Below, piece after piece: positions 32,301 to 44,700 of a stretch of 64,000 nucleotides of DNA. The stretch is from the NCBI GenBank assembly GCA_030267565.1, contig BRXU01000012.1:2044501-2108500 (forward strand), read 5' to 3'. How positions within the stretch are numbered: the first letter of the stretch is position 1; the number at the start of each line of letters is the position of its first letter. A program made the translations under genes and the position numbers. Source of the DNA: Pleodorina starrii (lineage: Eukaryota > Chlorophyta > Chlorophyceae > Chlamydomonadales > Volvocaceae). Below the pieces are notes generated by a model. That model was not told where the DNA came from. It did no database searches and worked only from the letters and a program-made list of their open reading frames with translations.

Positions 32301-33623
32301 GCCAAGTCAAATCGGCTTACGGGCGTGGTTGGCCCGCCCTTGTCCTGGTGTTGTTGCTCCCGCAGCAACGCTCAGAGCGCGCTCCACGTGCAGCGTAACC
32401 TCCACATCGTGGAGCGCGGCGTGGAGCTGGCCAAGCAGATGTGCCAGGACGTCGTGCAGTGAGTAATTAACTGGGGTCGGTCCCGCTAATAGCTACAGGC
32501 GCGCCCGGCGAGGCTCTCGCCGTGGAGACACCGTGCTTTCGGGGCCAGGACTCCTGCCACCCTTCTCGATGGACGAGATACTTTCCTCCTGTAGTTATTG
32601 CTGGGAAATCTAGCTTTCGCGCTCCGCTTAAACGGGTTTCGGTTTGGCTCCTTTTCCACTGCAGCGAATGCGGGCTCATGATCACTGCCGGGAAGGTCAA
32701 GGGCGGTCGCGCCGCGGACTACCGCTGGGTCAACGTCGCGGACAGCAACGCGCTGGCCAACCCGCGCTTCAGGCACCCAACCGTGCTCAAGGTAGAGGCA
32801 TCGCACATTGACACCCGAGCCTGCTGACCTCCTTTCTATCTCTCCCTCATTTGCTGCTTGTCCTGGATCCCTTTGCTCCGCCGCTGCCTGAAAGATTTGG
32901 CTCGCCAACGCACGCCTCTCCCGCGCGTCCCGTCGCCGCTGGAAACTGCTTGGTGCATTGCACAGCCGCCTCATGGTGTCCTGCTGTCTGTCGGGGCTTT
33001 GTGGCAACTACCGCACCCGTGTTGTTGTCATGGCTCCGCAGTACATGGCACTCTTCCTGCGCGACGCCACCAGCTGCCGTTACAGCTCCAGCGACGCGCG
33101 CCGGCCCATGGTCATCGCGGGGGCGCCCGACGAGCGCGGCCTGTGCTGCCTGGTGTCCGTCCACGCCAAGCACATCTCGGGCAACCGCTTGCAGGTAGGG
33201 CGGACCCGTGCCGTTTCGCCAAATGCCCGCTTCCCCCCCGGATCAGGCAGATGGGCCGTGGGGGAGTGGCTCCGAAAGGGTCCGGAGCTCCGGACGTAGG
33301 TGAAGTAAACATCCTAAGGACCACCCCGAACGTGTACGGCGTGTACGGCTCGTGCTTGCTCCAGTCGGGTTACCCACCGTGCAGCATATTTCAAGCCTGG
33401 ATTTTCCGTGTTTTGCCATCCCGTTCCTCAGAACAACCCGTTCGCTCGGCCCTTTATCGAGACGGCGAGCGCCCTCAACATCATCCCGCTCAAAAGCGCG
33501 TTCGAGAATGCCACGTACCACATCCGGAAGGAGGATGTGACGGCCTTCCTTGGCAAGCTGCAGGACGTGGTGGGCGACTACCGGGCGGCGGCACAGCAGG
33601 CGCAGGCGGCGCAGCAGGCCTGA
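29322..33623 (+). CDS. CDC45: CDC45, replicative helicase (CMG) subunit
   Basis: Nuclear DNA replication factor that joins MCM2-7 and GINS to form the active CMG helicase. Exons: 29322-29459, 29605-29700, 29792-30014, 30294-30600, 30822-30954, 31184-31290, 31533-31648, 31859-32072, 32366-32458, 32665-32791, 33042-33194, 33432-33623. They join in phase to 632 residues; plant and animal CDC45 are about 570-600. The RecJ/DHH-like N-domain has DVDADSVCASQLL-type first motif and IIIIDHHRPVWHG (Asp110-His111-His112). A long acidic then basic disordered insert follows (about 155-235: SDESASESDDSENEDPDEEEG, then KRRR and PPKRG, a likely nuclear localisation signal). The conserved core begins at DRNGYGKPSSLLLYHLSHQL. 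The C-terminal part includes HPTVLKYMALFLRDA and NPFARPFIETASAL. The Ala/Gln-rich tail is unusual. The ATG at 29322 opens the conserved N-terminus. Two short upstream ORFs precede it. Confidence 0.96.
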
Positions 33624-34471
33624 GGGCGCTAGCCGATGGGTTGCGCAACCCCTGTAGTAGCGCCGTCGGCGCCAGCCATTTTGCGGAGGGGCGTGTGAAT
33701 GGTGTTCAATGAACGGGTGTGCCGTCGGTTGCCGCAGGAGTTGAGCAGATTATTGCATTCGGGAGCGCGCTGGGGTAAACCATGGGCGGAGCCTAGGCGC
33801 CGTTGTTGCTCAAGAGGGTGAGCCCTGGTTGCGGCGCGTCGCCCATTCCCCGTGTACATGGATTGGTTTGGCTGGGTTAATACCGGATGCGAGTTATACA
33901 CAAATGCGCGATTTATTCGAACCGCAACATGGCCTGGTCTGGCTGTGTGTATATGTTTCTTTCTGCCACGTTTACCCTGATGCCCCCCTGTTTGCGGTGG
34001 GATCAGGCGTCGGCCACCGGATGACAGGCGCTTTCGGGGAGCTGCGTCCGTTTGTCGCGTGTGAACTGCGTGCGAGGGCCGCAGCGCACCGGGCGGGTAG
34101 TTTTGTGGCTACGGCGTAGGTGGTTGTCGTGGTTGTTACCGTAGGCTGCAGACCAGAAGGTTGAAGAGCCATTGGATTGGGTTACGCAACGGGCGACCAC
34201 GCCGGGTGGGCGGCTGATGCCGTAGAAAGTTCTAGGGACAGTTGGGAGCCCGTCCGGAGCCCTCTCCGATCTGCTTTCAATGACGATTGCGACATTAGCC
34301 CGGGGAGCCGAGAAGGAGCACATGGGTGCCGGCACCACTCATGGGGACTTGTGGACCGATCAACACCGAACCCCAAGGACTGGGCTCACGCGTCATGGCC
34401 CGCTTCGACAAGAGGAGCCAGATGGCTCAGGACGGGGTGGTGTTTGCGGCACGTCCGCATCCGGTAAATTG
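33624..34471. other. Convergent 3' region between CDC45 and a small membrane protein gene
   Basis: Two convergent genes end here. I see no TGTAA signal and no credible coding sequence. The open frames are short and without features. Confidence 0.5.
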
Positions 34472-34885
34472 TCACGCACCGTCTTGTGGCGGCGGTGTGT
34501 ATGAATCCCCGGCTGTTCCAACGTCTACGTCTTCCGTGCACACTTGTCCCTCCAGTTCGCACTTGCCGTCGCCAGTCGGCACGATGGTCACCACCACATC
34601 CTGCCCGTTCACGCGCACTTCACACCTTATCGCCTGCCCGGAATCAATGGCCTCTCCTACTCCATCATCGCCATTGCGATCTCCGTCGATGTCTCCGTCG
34701 GCATCGGCCAGCAGGGGTGCGGATTCGTCCCGCGTGGATGTTGCAGCACGCCCCCGAAAGCGTCCCCAGAAGAACCTTACGACCCGATATCCAAAATAGA
34801 ATGTTATGAATTTTCCGAGGAAATACCCAGCTACAAGGATTGCTGCAATCCACTTGGGATCAAGCTTCATTCCTTGCACGGCCAT
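34472..34885 (-). CDS. Small single-pass membrane protein, hypothetical
   Basis: Encodes 137 residues from the ATG at 34885-34883 to the TGA at 34474-34472. Residues about 10-35 are a strong membrane segment (AAILVAGYFLGKFITFYFGY) followed by a basic stop-transfer (RFFWGRFRGR). The rest is acidic and soluble, ending in a Pro/Gln tail. The sharp hydrophobic-basic-acidic order is what makes it look like a real protein. The frame stays open upstream to a possible splice acceptor (TTGTGCAG at about 34958-34965), so the true N-terminus may lie in an upstream exon I could not find. I do not recognise a family. It is convergent with CDC45. Confidence 0.45.
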   Translation of the reverse strand: MAVQGMKLDPKWIAAILVAGYFLGKFITFYFGYRVVRFFWGRFRGRAATSTRDESAPLLADADGDIDGDRNGDDGVGEAIDSGQAIRCEVRVNGQDVVVTIVPTGDGKCELEGQVCTEDVDVGTAGDSYTPPPQDGA

Positions 34886-35643
34886 GTCGTCGAGTGGTTG
34901 CGCGGCAGAATCGTGAGGCACCAAGTCCCGTCCGAGGCTTGTGCTATATCCTGCACAAATTCATTTCGAAAGGATTAGCTTCGATCGTTCAAGGGGGGGA
35001 GGAGAGCAACAAAAGGGACCGTTAGGACTCGTAACGGCAGCAGTATGCGACAGGCCCACGATGCACGTCTGAACACAAAGGCTGACTCGTCATAAGGGCC
35101 ATGCTTACACATTCGAGACCGCGAGCGCTTGAATATTTAATGGCGGTGGCGGGTTATGATGTCACGGCCGCGCATGGCCGGAACTGGTGTATTGTGACGG
35201 GTACTACAGCCAAACGTTACGCGCCCTGTGTAGCCGGACCGAGGCGAAACATCTTGCTCCAAGTTCTGAGGTTCTGAGCCATCCAAGGCCAACCGCTGCC
35301 GTACATTCCTTATTGAGCCTTGCAACTTCCATGCGCCTTCACGCTGCTGTTGGCCATTGTTACGAGATGTCTCACACCGCGAATCAATCCCTTTTCTGCA
35401 TCGCTGCAAACAGACTCGCATTATCACTCTCTCCGTCCAACTGCTGTCCCGCGGCTGCGACCTGGCGATGCAACCCCAGCCCACCGGCGCGAGCACAGAC
35501 GCCCCGTCTCGACTTGGAAGAGCGCCGATGACAGCATCGCGGACCAGGTTGTGCTCTAATGGGCACACCGGTACCTGTACATGGGCAGTTTTTGCACCGG
35601 TAACCTGGCGCCGGCAGCTGCAGGGGTGCTGACGCAGCAGCAT
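34886..35643. other. 3' UTR of the SET-domain gene and upstream region of the small membrane protein
   Basis: A minus-strand open frame (35643-35137, 168 codons) begins with ATG directly after the SET gene's TGA. Its translation has no domain, so I treat it as 3' UTR. The TTACA at 35105-35109 (TGTAA on the minus strand) lies just beyond it. Confidence 0.45.
35105..35109 (-). terminator. TGTAA polyadenylation signal, probable end of SET-domain gene
   Basis: TTACA on + reads TGTAA on the minus strand, about 535 bases after the SET-domain gene's stop. This is a typical algal 3' UTR length. Confidence 0.45.
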
Positions 35644-38600
35644 TCACACGCAACGCTCCGCAGCGCGCCTGGCGCCTGGCTCTTGCTGCGCACCCCCTCT
35701 TCCCTCCTCCCTCAGCCTCCGCAGCAGGTCCAGGGCAGCCAACAGCAGCAGCTTGCGCTCAAGCCGATACTCGATCGCTGCCTGCAGCCGCCGCCAGTTC
35801 CGCAAGGCCGACAACCCAACCACACCCGCATCCCCGGTGGCCCCGCCGCCCCTGCCTCCGCCTCCGCTGCCGCCCGCAAATCCAGCCGCCGCCGCGGGCC
35901 CCCTTGCGGCAACCCCGAGCGCCGACCCAGCCGCGCCGCTGCCGCTGCCGCCGCCTCCAACATCCTCCAACGCCGCGTCTGCAGCCGTGTCCGCGTCCTC
36001 CCTGCCCGCCTCGCCGCCGTCCCACCGCCCCCTTGCCGTGGCCGCCCCCGCTGCACCTCGCTGCTCCGTGCTCTCCGGCCCCCGGTGAGACCCCCCCGGA
36101 GTGCACTTCATCAGCAGCTGCTGCTGCAGCTGCCGCGAGTCCCGCTCAGCGCTGGTGGGCAAGTCCGCCAGGCGCAGCTCCACCCACCGGGTCAGTTCCC
36201 GCAGCGCCCGCCGCTCCGACTCGGGGGACACCAGCCGCCGCTCGTGGAGGTTCCTGGGTGCCATTGCCGCCCCGGGGGTTAGTGGACCGTAGGTCGCGTG
36301 AAGGCAGTACAGGGAGGGAGCGGGGGGCGGCAGATGCGGCGGCGAGTTGATGGCTCTAGGTGCGAGATGAAGAGGCTCGGGGCGCCGTGGCGGCAATTGG
36401 GTGCGGTAGTGGGCGCCATAGCGGGGGGCCATGTTCCTTCATTCTCCAAGAGAGAATGATGGAACACGGCTGATGGGGGTAACGGGGCAGCAGATCGGGC
36501 CAGTGCTGACGAGACAAGACAAGACAAGACAAGACAAGAGGCAATGTGCCGCGCAGGCTTCTCACGATTGTCGCCACAGCTGCAATACACACACCGAGAC
36601 AAGAGGTCGACGCGAGCGGCCTTTTCTACCGTAATCGAGGGGAGCCTGCAATCCACGACTTTATTGCTTCCGCCCCGCCTTGTCCAGCTCCTGCCCCGCG
36701 ATTCCACCCACCTCCACCCACACGCCTCCACAATGCTCGCCGCGGCGCTCCGGAACCGGCGTCGTACTGCTTCGATGCCGCCGGAAGCCATGCGAGGGTC
36801 CCGACCCGATGCCGATGAGCCGCTGTCGAGGCGGCTACACGACCCACGCGGGGCGGCGGCGGCGGAGGAGGAGGAGCAGGAGGGCGGCGACGAGGATGCA
36901 GCTTCGGTGGACGTCGCGTCCGCCTCCGCCTCCGCCGCCTCGAGGGTCAACTGCTCAGCCATGTCGTACACCCAATCGCGTCGCATGCGGCACGACGAGT
37001 CAAGCTGCGCGCCTTCCCAGTCCAAGCGGTCGTACGGATTGCCGTACAGGACGAACCCGTACTGGTTCAGCAGGGCCCTGCGGGGGGCGTGTGGTCGGGC
37101 GGCGGCACGCGTGCCGTCATGACCCCCCGGGAGATCGCAGACGGTACCGCCGTGAATCCGCCGTAGGATATGCCGTGCAGTTTTGTACGACAAGGCCAGG
37201 CCCAAGAAGAAGAGGGGACCTCTCATGCCGTTTCGGGCTACCCCCTGCTCCCACCTCTACACCCCGTCCGTACCGCACCTGTTGTCCTTCTTGCCGTAGT
37301 CAATGAACAGCTGCCCCAGCTCCTGCCCCTGACCCCGCCCCTGCGCCGACTCGTCTCCCTCCTCCTCCTGCTGCTGCTGCTGTTGCTGCTGTTGCAGCAG
37401 GAGCATGTCCACTGTCCGCTCCCAGCCGTCTGCAGAGCTGCCGCTGGCGCTGCCACTGCCACCAGCCGTCTCGCCGCCCGAACCTGGATCATGATCTGGA
37501 TCATGATCTGGATCAGGATCCGGACCTTGATCCGGATCTGGATCCAGCCTTAGTACATGCAGTGTGGGCGCACCCGGCTGGTAGTTGGCCAGACAGAAGA
37601 ACGGCACATAGACGTGCAGCTGCCGGCCGTCGACTGGGGCCTGGAGCCAGTGAGGGAGGAGGAGGAGGGCGGAGGGGAACGAGGCGGGAGGGCGGGAAGG
37701 GGTCAACCGGGAGGGTGAGGGGCGGCGGCGCTGTTTGGGCCTTTGCGGCGGCGAGCCAGGGCGCGGGCGGCGGCGGGGGGGGCGACGCAGCGGTGTGTGT
37801 CGCCGACTGGGAGTCCTCCGCGGAGGGGCGATGCTCGCTTGCATTGGGATTGGCACCTGGGACTGGGACTTGGCGGCGTTGTTAGCTTTCCGACAGGCAC
37901 CATTTGGCGGCTGTCGTTTGGGAGGGCTGCTGCCCCGGGATAAACCCGCTGATCGCGCACCGTGCACTCAGGCACACTCAGGCACAGTCAGGCACACACA
38001 CTCCCGGTGACTGCGAAGCCGGGGCTCGCGCGCGTAAGCGCCGGAGACACGTGCCGGTCTGCCGGAGCCTCAATGAAACTCCACGCCCGAGGGCAGGGCG
38101 ACTGGGCCACGGCCTGGAGCCCACGCCCGAGCACAGGCGGGCATTCAAGCATGAGCGCACCTGACTGGCGGCAGAAGGGGGCGGCCGCCACACATGCACA
38201 CACACACACATACACGCGCACACGCGCGCAGACAGCTGCCCGGACCTACCCGGAAGCCAAACGCGCGACTCTCCACACAGCCCACCGCCCACATCCACTC
38301 CTCCCGGGGCACCTCGCCGACCTCGGCTCGAAAGGCGGGCGCGGTGATCCATCGGTCGTACACTTCCCGTACGGTCTGCTGCCAGGCGCGCGCCTCAGCG
38401 GCCAATGGCGGATCCTGTGCCGCGCCAGGGTCGGGGTCGGGGCCCGGGTCCAGTTCGTACTCGTTAAAGCGATGAGCCAACAAGAGACGGGGCGGGGGAG
38501 AGGGAGCGGGAGGGGTGTAGCTGGCGGGCGGGGCGCCGGGCCTGGGGAGATACAAGGGGTGCACCGCGTGGCCGCCTCGCCTCGCCTCGTTTTTGGGGTT

Positions 38601-40148
38601 CGTGTGCTTCTGCTTGCTTGCCTGTCGTCCTGGCTCTTTCTTCTTCGCCATTGCCTTTGCTCACACCCTTCTTCTGCGCTCCCGTCCGCTTCGATCTCTC
38701 CATTCTCCATTGAGCGCAGGTGGGTCTAGACGTTTTGTCGGGTTGTGCTGTCCGGGGCCCTGGAGCACCTGCTGTTGTTGTGCTGTCTCGTCCATCTGGG
38801 TTGGTCTGGCGGTGACGCGGTCGCTGCAATTCCAGTCCTTGGTGTGTTGCAGGTACGTTGGGTAAGTACTGCCGGGTTCCGGGTGCGCTCGCTAACGCCG
38901 TCGCCGTCCCTTCGCTGCGGTATACTTTTTCTTTACCCCCTCAATCCCCCTCATCCACCTGCAACTCCTTCAGCTCCCCCTCGCCAAAAAACAGCAGCGT
39001 GCCCAGCTTCCCCACGCCGGGCAGCAACGCCCGGTAGCGTCGCCAGAACTCCATGAAGCCGCCGTCTTCGCCGTCGCCGCTTTCGCCGTCGCCGCCGCCG
39101 CCACCGCTATCGTCACTGCCATTGCCGCCCCTGCCGCCATACGGCTCTGCACCAGCGCCGCTGTCTCTCGTCACTGCCGCAGACGGTGACAATGCCGGCG
39201 CAGCAGCGAAAGCGCCGCCCGCTTCTGCGACCCCGTGCCGCCCGGCCCCAGCACGGCAGGCCCACAGCAGCGCCGCAGCCAGTTTCAGCTCCCAGGACAG
39301 CTCTCCGCTGCTGCTGCCGCTGCTGCTGCTGCTGCCACCGGCGCCGTTGAACAGGACGCGCAAGGCGGGTGACCGCAGCGCCGGAGGGCAGCAGCCGGGC
39401 ACCTCGTGGCTCAGGCACAGGCGGAGCGGCACGCGGAGGAGCGTCAGGGGTCCGCCGGCGCCGGTAGCGGTAGCGGTAGCGATAGCGGGAGCTGTTTCCG
39501 GCTCGGCTGTTTGGTCCGTTCCTGCTTGGTGGGGCTCTCCGACTTCGGACCTGGGCCGGGTTTGGAAGGGGATGGCGGGAGCTGCATCGCGCGCGGCGAG
39601 CCGGGCTGGGGAGGCGGTGGTGCCGGGAGGTGGCCGGGCGGTGGTTGAGGGTCGGTTTGTTGCGGTATCTGGGTCGGGGCGGGGAGCGGCGCCAGGGCGA
39701 AGCAGCAGCCAGCCGAAGCCGCCCTGGGGGAAGCGCGCCAGGGACACCCTGGCCACGGGGCAGTGCTCCGCCGCGAGCTGATCGAACAACAGGCTGGCTG
39801 GCTCGTCATGTATGTGGTTCGGAGTTGCGTGGATTGATGCTGGTATGAGATGTCGAGGTGGCCGACCGCGGTAGAAGCGGCGCACATGGGCTGACCGCGT
39901 CGACCCACTTTTCCCAGATGCATTCACATGGGAATTTGGAGTGTGCTTTACATACATAGCAACAATTGCTGGAATTTTATAAAATAAAACTGTAATGCCT
40001 GCAACCTGTGCGAGGTGTGCGACCAACCTCTCGTTGGCTCCGAAGCTACCGATATTCCTCAATTTTAGAAAACGGTTGCTACTTTGACGCGAACCCACCT
40101 AGCATGGTCAGTGCCCATCTCCCCGTCTGTCAGCTTCATGTACAACAT
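35644..40148 (-). CDS. SET-domain protein of the Rubisco-LSMT / SETD3 class
   Basis: Probable protein lysine (or histidine) methyltransferase-like protein. Exons in transcript order: 40148-40099, 39793-38959, 38459-38250, 37640-37279, 37077-36712, 36253-35644. They join in phase to 810 residues. The split SET core is seen as GGFGWLLLRPG and LTLLRVPLRLCLS (N-SET), FWRRYRALLPGVGKLGTLLFF, EEWMWAVGCVESRAFGF, VPFFCLANYQPGAP, then LFIDYGKKDNRALLNQYGF. The C-terminal substrate-binding (LSMT) domain runs through NLHERRLVSPESERRALRELT to NWRRLQAAIEYRLERKLLL. Long disordered inserts (Ser/Gly runs, a Gln run, Asp-Pro repeats) enlarge it well beyond the usual 450-500 residues. The usual Asn-His SAM-site motif is Asn384-Tyr385 here, so activity is doubtful. 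The acceptor at 38459 and the first exon are the weakest joins. Confidence 0.85.
36512..36538. repeat. (GACAA)n short tandem repeat
   Basis: About five GACAA units in the SET-domain gene intron 36254-36711. Confidence 0.8.
37356..37401. repeat. CAG/CTG trinucleotide run encoding poly-Gln in the SET-domain protein
   Basis: On the minus strand CAG/CAA codons give about nine consecutive Gln, followed by a Glu run. Just upstream in the protein, imperfect GATCATGATCTG repeats (about 37485-37550) encode alternating Asp-Pro and Asp-His pairs. Confidence 0.8.
38886..38938 (+). repeat. Intronic repeat family A copy next to a splice donor
   Basis: GCTCGCTAACGCCGTCGCCG then TCCCTTCGCTGCGGTATAC and TTTTTCTTTACCCC. 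It lies 20 bases inside the donor of SET-domain gene intron 38460-38958, inverted relative to the gene. Confidence 0.65.
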
Positions 40149-41715
40149 GCGCCCAGGCCTTAGGGCTGCAGCTGTGCTTGCTGACCTGCTCTCCGGTCCG
40201 TTCAGTTGCTTCGTTTCGGGTAGCGCCGCCCCTCCGACTAATTGCACCTCACCTCACCACACCACAGCAGCAATAACAAGATCACCGGGTCTTGTTATGG
40301 TGGACAGGGTCAGGGCGGGTCGGCGAAGGCGCCGATCAGCCCGGCCAGGCGGGACGCTCGCGAGTAAAACGGGGGTGGTGGGGGACATCTCCCCTACGCC
40401 CAGCTTCGCACACGGCCAAGCCCCTCCTCCAAGCCCTCCTCCGCAACGGCTCCGGCCGGGGTATCCAGTCTAGCGGGGAGGCCTGCTTGACCGTACTGGA
40501 ACAGGGGGGGGGGAACACAGCCGTGTGCGGGCACGGAACCGTCGTGTACACCGTGTACAGTGTTTTCGCATCAGCTCCCAGCTCGCTGCGCTTTTCCTCC
40601 CTTTCCTCCCCACCGCCAACCGCCCATCCGCGCCGGTCATTCCGGACCGGGGCCCTCATCGGTCATCGCTCGCCCAGCCGCCGCCCAAACTCCGTCACCT
40701 CCTTCACCTCCGTCCCAGTCGCCAGGTGCCGCCAGAGCAATACCGTACATGGCACAGTGGAAACTTACCCTACATCTTTACGGGTTTCCGCTTTACGCTG
40801 TATGTACGGTGACCGTAAACTGGTACTGCACCCCCAGGTCGCACCCGCGTCCACATCCGCATCTCCACATCCGCTTTCAAGTCAACGCCAACAATTGGTA
40901 CAAGCTGGAGCCTCAGGGCCGCCGACTAAACGGCCCCATGTGACACAGGGCCCCCATGTAGGCCCTATAGGCCCTATGCATTGGCACATGCGCTCTCATC
41001 CGTTCACCGCTGTCCCCGCCGCGGCCTCCCGCACCCCCTCACACCGGCGTGTCTCCCCGACCCCAACCCCCGACCCCATGTCCGCCCTTTGGGGGCCCTG
41101 TGGGCCCTTTGGGCTTCGTGTCCACATCCAACTTATCCGCACACGGCCGAATGGTCCCCCTCCTCTCCCCCTCCTCTCTCCCGCCCCAATAATGGAGTCG
41201 GGGAGCCCCTCTCTCCTACACCTGGCCCCTTTCCCATACCGATAACACAGACGGGCGGGTAAGCACCGGCATGCGCAACGTATCGCAGGCGGGCTTGTAG
41301 GCCGCGCGCACAGCCCACCCCTCAGCGACGACCTCTCAGCGCCGACTGACTGACTTACTGACCGACTGACTGAGCCACCCCCTACAGCCGCGCTCACGCC
41401 GGCGCAGCGCAGCGGCCGATCCGCGACACCGCGAGTCGCTTCCTTCCTCCCACCACCGGTGTGCCCCCCACCCCCCCGCCTGGGTGGCCTCTCTCAGCCA
41501 CCTCAGCCCCCCCGCTCCCCGCTCCCCGCCCGATGAGGTCCACAGTCCCCCCTCCCCTCCCTCGCCAAGGTGGTGCTGGTGGTGGTGGTGTGATATGTGT
41601 GTTTGGGGGGGAGGGGGAAAGGGGAAGGGGGGGCAGGCCGGAGCGTTTGGTCGCGCTTTCGCTCCTTGGCTCTTATCGCGTCCCCATTATCCCCCGCCGC
41701 CGCCCCCTGGCCGCT
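40149..41715. other. Intergenic region between tandem minus-strand genes
   Basis: Promoter of the SET-domain gene (near 40149) and 3' UTR of the coiled-coil gene. GGCCCTATAGGCCC-type small inverted repeats near 40960-40978 and GACT-type tetramer repeats at 41342-41371 are present. No coding region is supported. Confidence 0.5.
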
Positions 41716-44700
41716 CTAAGCCCCCCCTCCCGCCCCGCCCCCTCCGCCCCCGCCCCCGCCTCCCCCCACCGATGCCACGGTCGACACGCCCCCCACCGAC
41801 TTGCTCGAGGGCCCCCCTCCCGGCCCCCCTCCTCCCCCTCCTCCTCCCCCTCCCCCTCCCAGGAAGTCCGACAACATTGCATCCACATTGAGCACCCAGG
41901 GCCGGTTGGCGGCCTCCTTGAGCAGCATGCCTCCGGGGGTGGACTCCTTGACGGCGGTGGCGGGAGGCAGGGCGGCGTTCTTGGTGGCTGGGACACGTAC
42001 GACATGTACGGCAGGGCGGCAGGGTGGGACCGGGGGCGGTGTGTGAAGAGGTGAGCATGGGTTTGTCCGGCCGGGGTCGGGGGGGTCGGGGGCCGGGGGC
42101 CGGGGTCGGGGGCGAGGCGCACGGTAAGGCCCCAGCAGGGCCCGGCACGTGGCTGCCTGCCTGCCTGCCTAGCAGCGGCCAGTACACGCACATAAAACGG
42201 CAGTGAGGGTGAAGGCGACCGTGACGTGACGTGACGGAGGCAAGCCAGCGCCAACCCAGGCGGTCCGGCCCGACCCGATTCTGCCTGAGGCAAGAGCCTC
42301 CAGCCGCACACCACACACACATACACTTTACCAGTGCATACACACTACACACACTACACACACAGGAAGGGACAAGACGCCACGCCACGCCACGCCACGC
42401 CACGCCGCGCCACGCCACGCAGCGCCAGCACTGCAAGCCGCAACTCCCACCAAGTCGCGGGAGAGAAGGCGCACACAGACGTCACCTCCCCTTCCCCTTC
42501 CCCTTCCCCTTCTCCTTCCCCTTCCTTCCCGGGGAGACGACTCGCACCTTCCCACCTTTCTCCCACCATGCACGCGCGCGGCGTATACGGCCCCAACAAA
42601 CCCACATCATACATCTTCTCCCCCACCCCCCGCACACGCACGCACACGCACATACACACACGCCCCCTCCCCCTCCCCTTACCCGCCAGCACTTTGGCGT
42701 TCGCCGCCACCTGCGCGTCCCGCTGCTCCTGCCACGCCGCCATCCGCTCCAGGTAGGGATCAGAGGGCGGGTGGGGAGACACTCCAGGGAAGGCCTTATC
42801 GAACAGCGCCCGAAGCAACTCCTCACGACCCAGCAACGTCTCGATCAACTCAGCCCGCTCCGTTGCATCCATGCCCACATCGCCCAGGCCAGCGGCAGCG
42901 GCGGCGGCAGCAGCGGCGGCGGCGTAGCCGCCGCCGACGCCGCTGAGCCGGCCGGCGCCGGCGCCGGCGCCGGCGCCGGCTGCTGCTGCTGCTGATGATG
43001 CTGCTGCTGCTGCTGCGGTGGTGGCTGCGCTGGCGGGTCGGTGGCGGTGGTTGCTCGGGAGGAGGGAGGTGGGTATGGCGGAGAGGGGTCGGGCGACGGG
43101 GGAGGCGGGCGGGACGGGGTGGGGTCGCAGTGCGGAAGTGGGGCGGGTGCGGTCCAGGGCGAGGGGGCGCTCGCGGCGCTCGTCGATCTCTGCGAGCAAG
43201 GGGGGCGGAGCCCGGGGGGGGGCGGGGGGAGGGGGGCGGGCAGTGCGGGGTGGGTGAGGCGTCATCGGGCGGAGGGGAGGGGTTGCAGCGCGCGTGAGGT
43301 GGTGTTGGCGTTGGGTGAAGAGGGTGACGGGCGGTGGCAGTTGGAGGGGTCTTAGGGTTTGACGGGAAGGCCACGGAGGGCGTCAGGCCGCGAGGAGGTG
43401 GAGGTGGAACCGGGTGGTGGTAATGCTTAATGGTGGAGCGGGTTGGTACACGAGCGCAGGGAGCAAGGGGCAACGTGTCGCAGCCCTCACGTGGCCGTGC
43501 ACTGTCAACACACCCCCCCACCCCCCCACCCCCACCACCCACCCAGCTTCTTCCGCCGCTCCCGCACGTCCTCCACGCACTGCCGTACGATGGCCTGCAG
43601 CCCCGTCCGCTGCTGCAGCTCCAGCGTGTGTGCCGCCCGGGCCTGCTTGGTGCGCCGCCGCTCCGCCTCCAGCAGCCGCTTCAGACTGTCAATCACGTCC
43701 TCGTAACGCTGGATCTTGATCTGGATCGCGTTGCCCCCGGATCCAGATCTGGAATCAGGCCCGCCGCCGGAGGCGGCGCCGCGGGACGACCCCGGCCGCG
43801 AAGCGGCCGCGGCGGAGCCGGGGCGCGCAGCGCCCCAGCCGCCGCCGCCGCCACCTCCTCCTCCTCCGGTCAACTCCGCCGCCAGCACCAGTTCCTCCTT
43901 CTCGCTGTTCAGTGTGGCCACCTCCTCCAGGAGGGCCGCCAGTTGGTTTCGGAACGCGCTGTTTTCCTTCTTGAGCGCTACGGTCTGACGGATGAGGTAC
44001 TCCCGGTCCTCCTCTTGCAGTTTGAATTGGGCGCGAAGGCGGGAGTTCTCCTCCGATAGCAAGCTGTGCTTCTTGTCCAGAATCTGTGGGGGCCGCGGGG
44101 GGGGGGGGGCGGGGAGGGGGGGAAGGCGGGGGCGTGTGTGTGTGTGTATGTGCACGCATCCTCGCGGTGAGGTGCGTTGTGGGGGACGGGGGGTTGGGCA
44201 GCTGGAGCGGCGACTCCGACGAGCCTGAGAGAGGCGCCCCCCTGCCCCCCGCCCTCCCTCCCAAACGCAAATACCGCCCCCCTCCCCCCTCCTCCTCCTC
44301 CTCCACTCCTCCCCCCCCCAACCTGCGCAATGTGCTGCATGTTGTCCAGCTCCGCCCTCAGCCCCTTGATCTTGTCCGCCGCATCCACGTCCTCCCGCGC
44401 CGCCGCCTTGGCCCGCTCCGCCACCACCGCCGCCTCCAGTTCGTTGAGTCGCACGGTGAAGCGGCGCAGGGTGGTGTGCTCCTCGTTGCGCAGGGTGGCG
44501 GCCTGCACCGTCAGCAGGTCCTCGATCTGGGTCACCACCTGCTTGTGGAGCTCGCTGAGCGAGGGGGAGTGAGTGAGGGAGTGAGGGAGGGAGAGAGGGG
44601 GAGGGGGAGGGAGGGGGAGGGAGGGAGGGAGAGGGAGGGGGAGGGAGTGTGTGTGTGAGGGAGAGTGCGTGAGGGAGAGTGTGTATGTGTGTGGACAAGG

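Noticed and set aside
35137..35643. 168-codon minus-strand frame starting with ATG directly after the SET gene stop
   Set aside because: No recognisable features, and a poly(A) signal lies just beyond it; it fits the 3' UTR of the SET gene.
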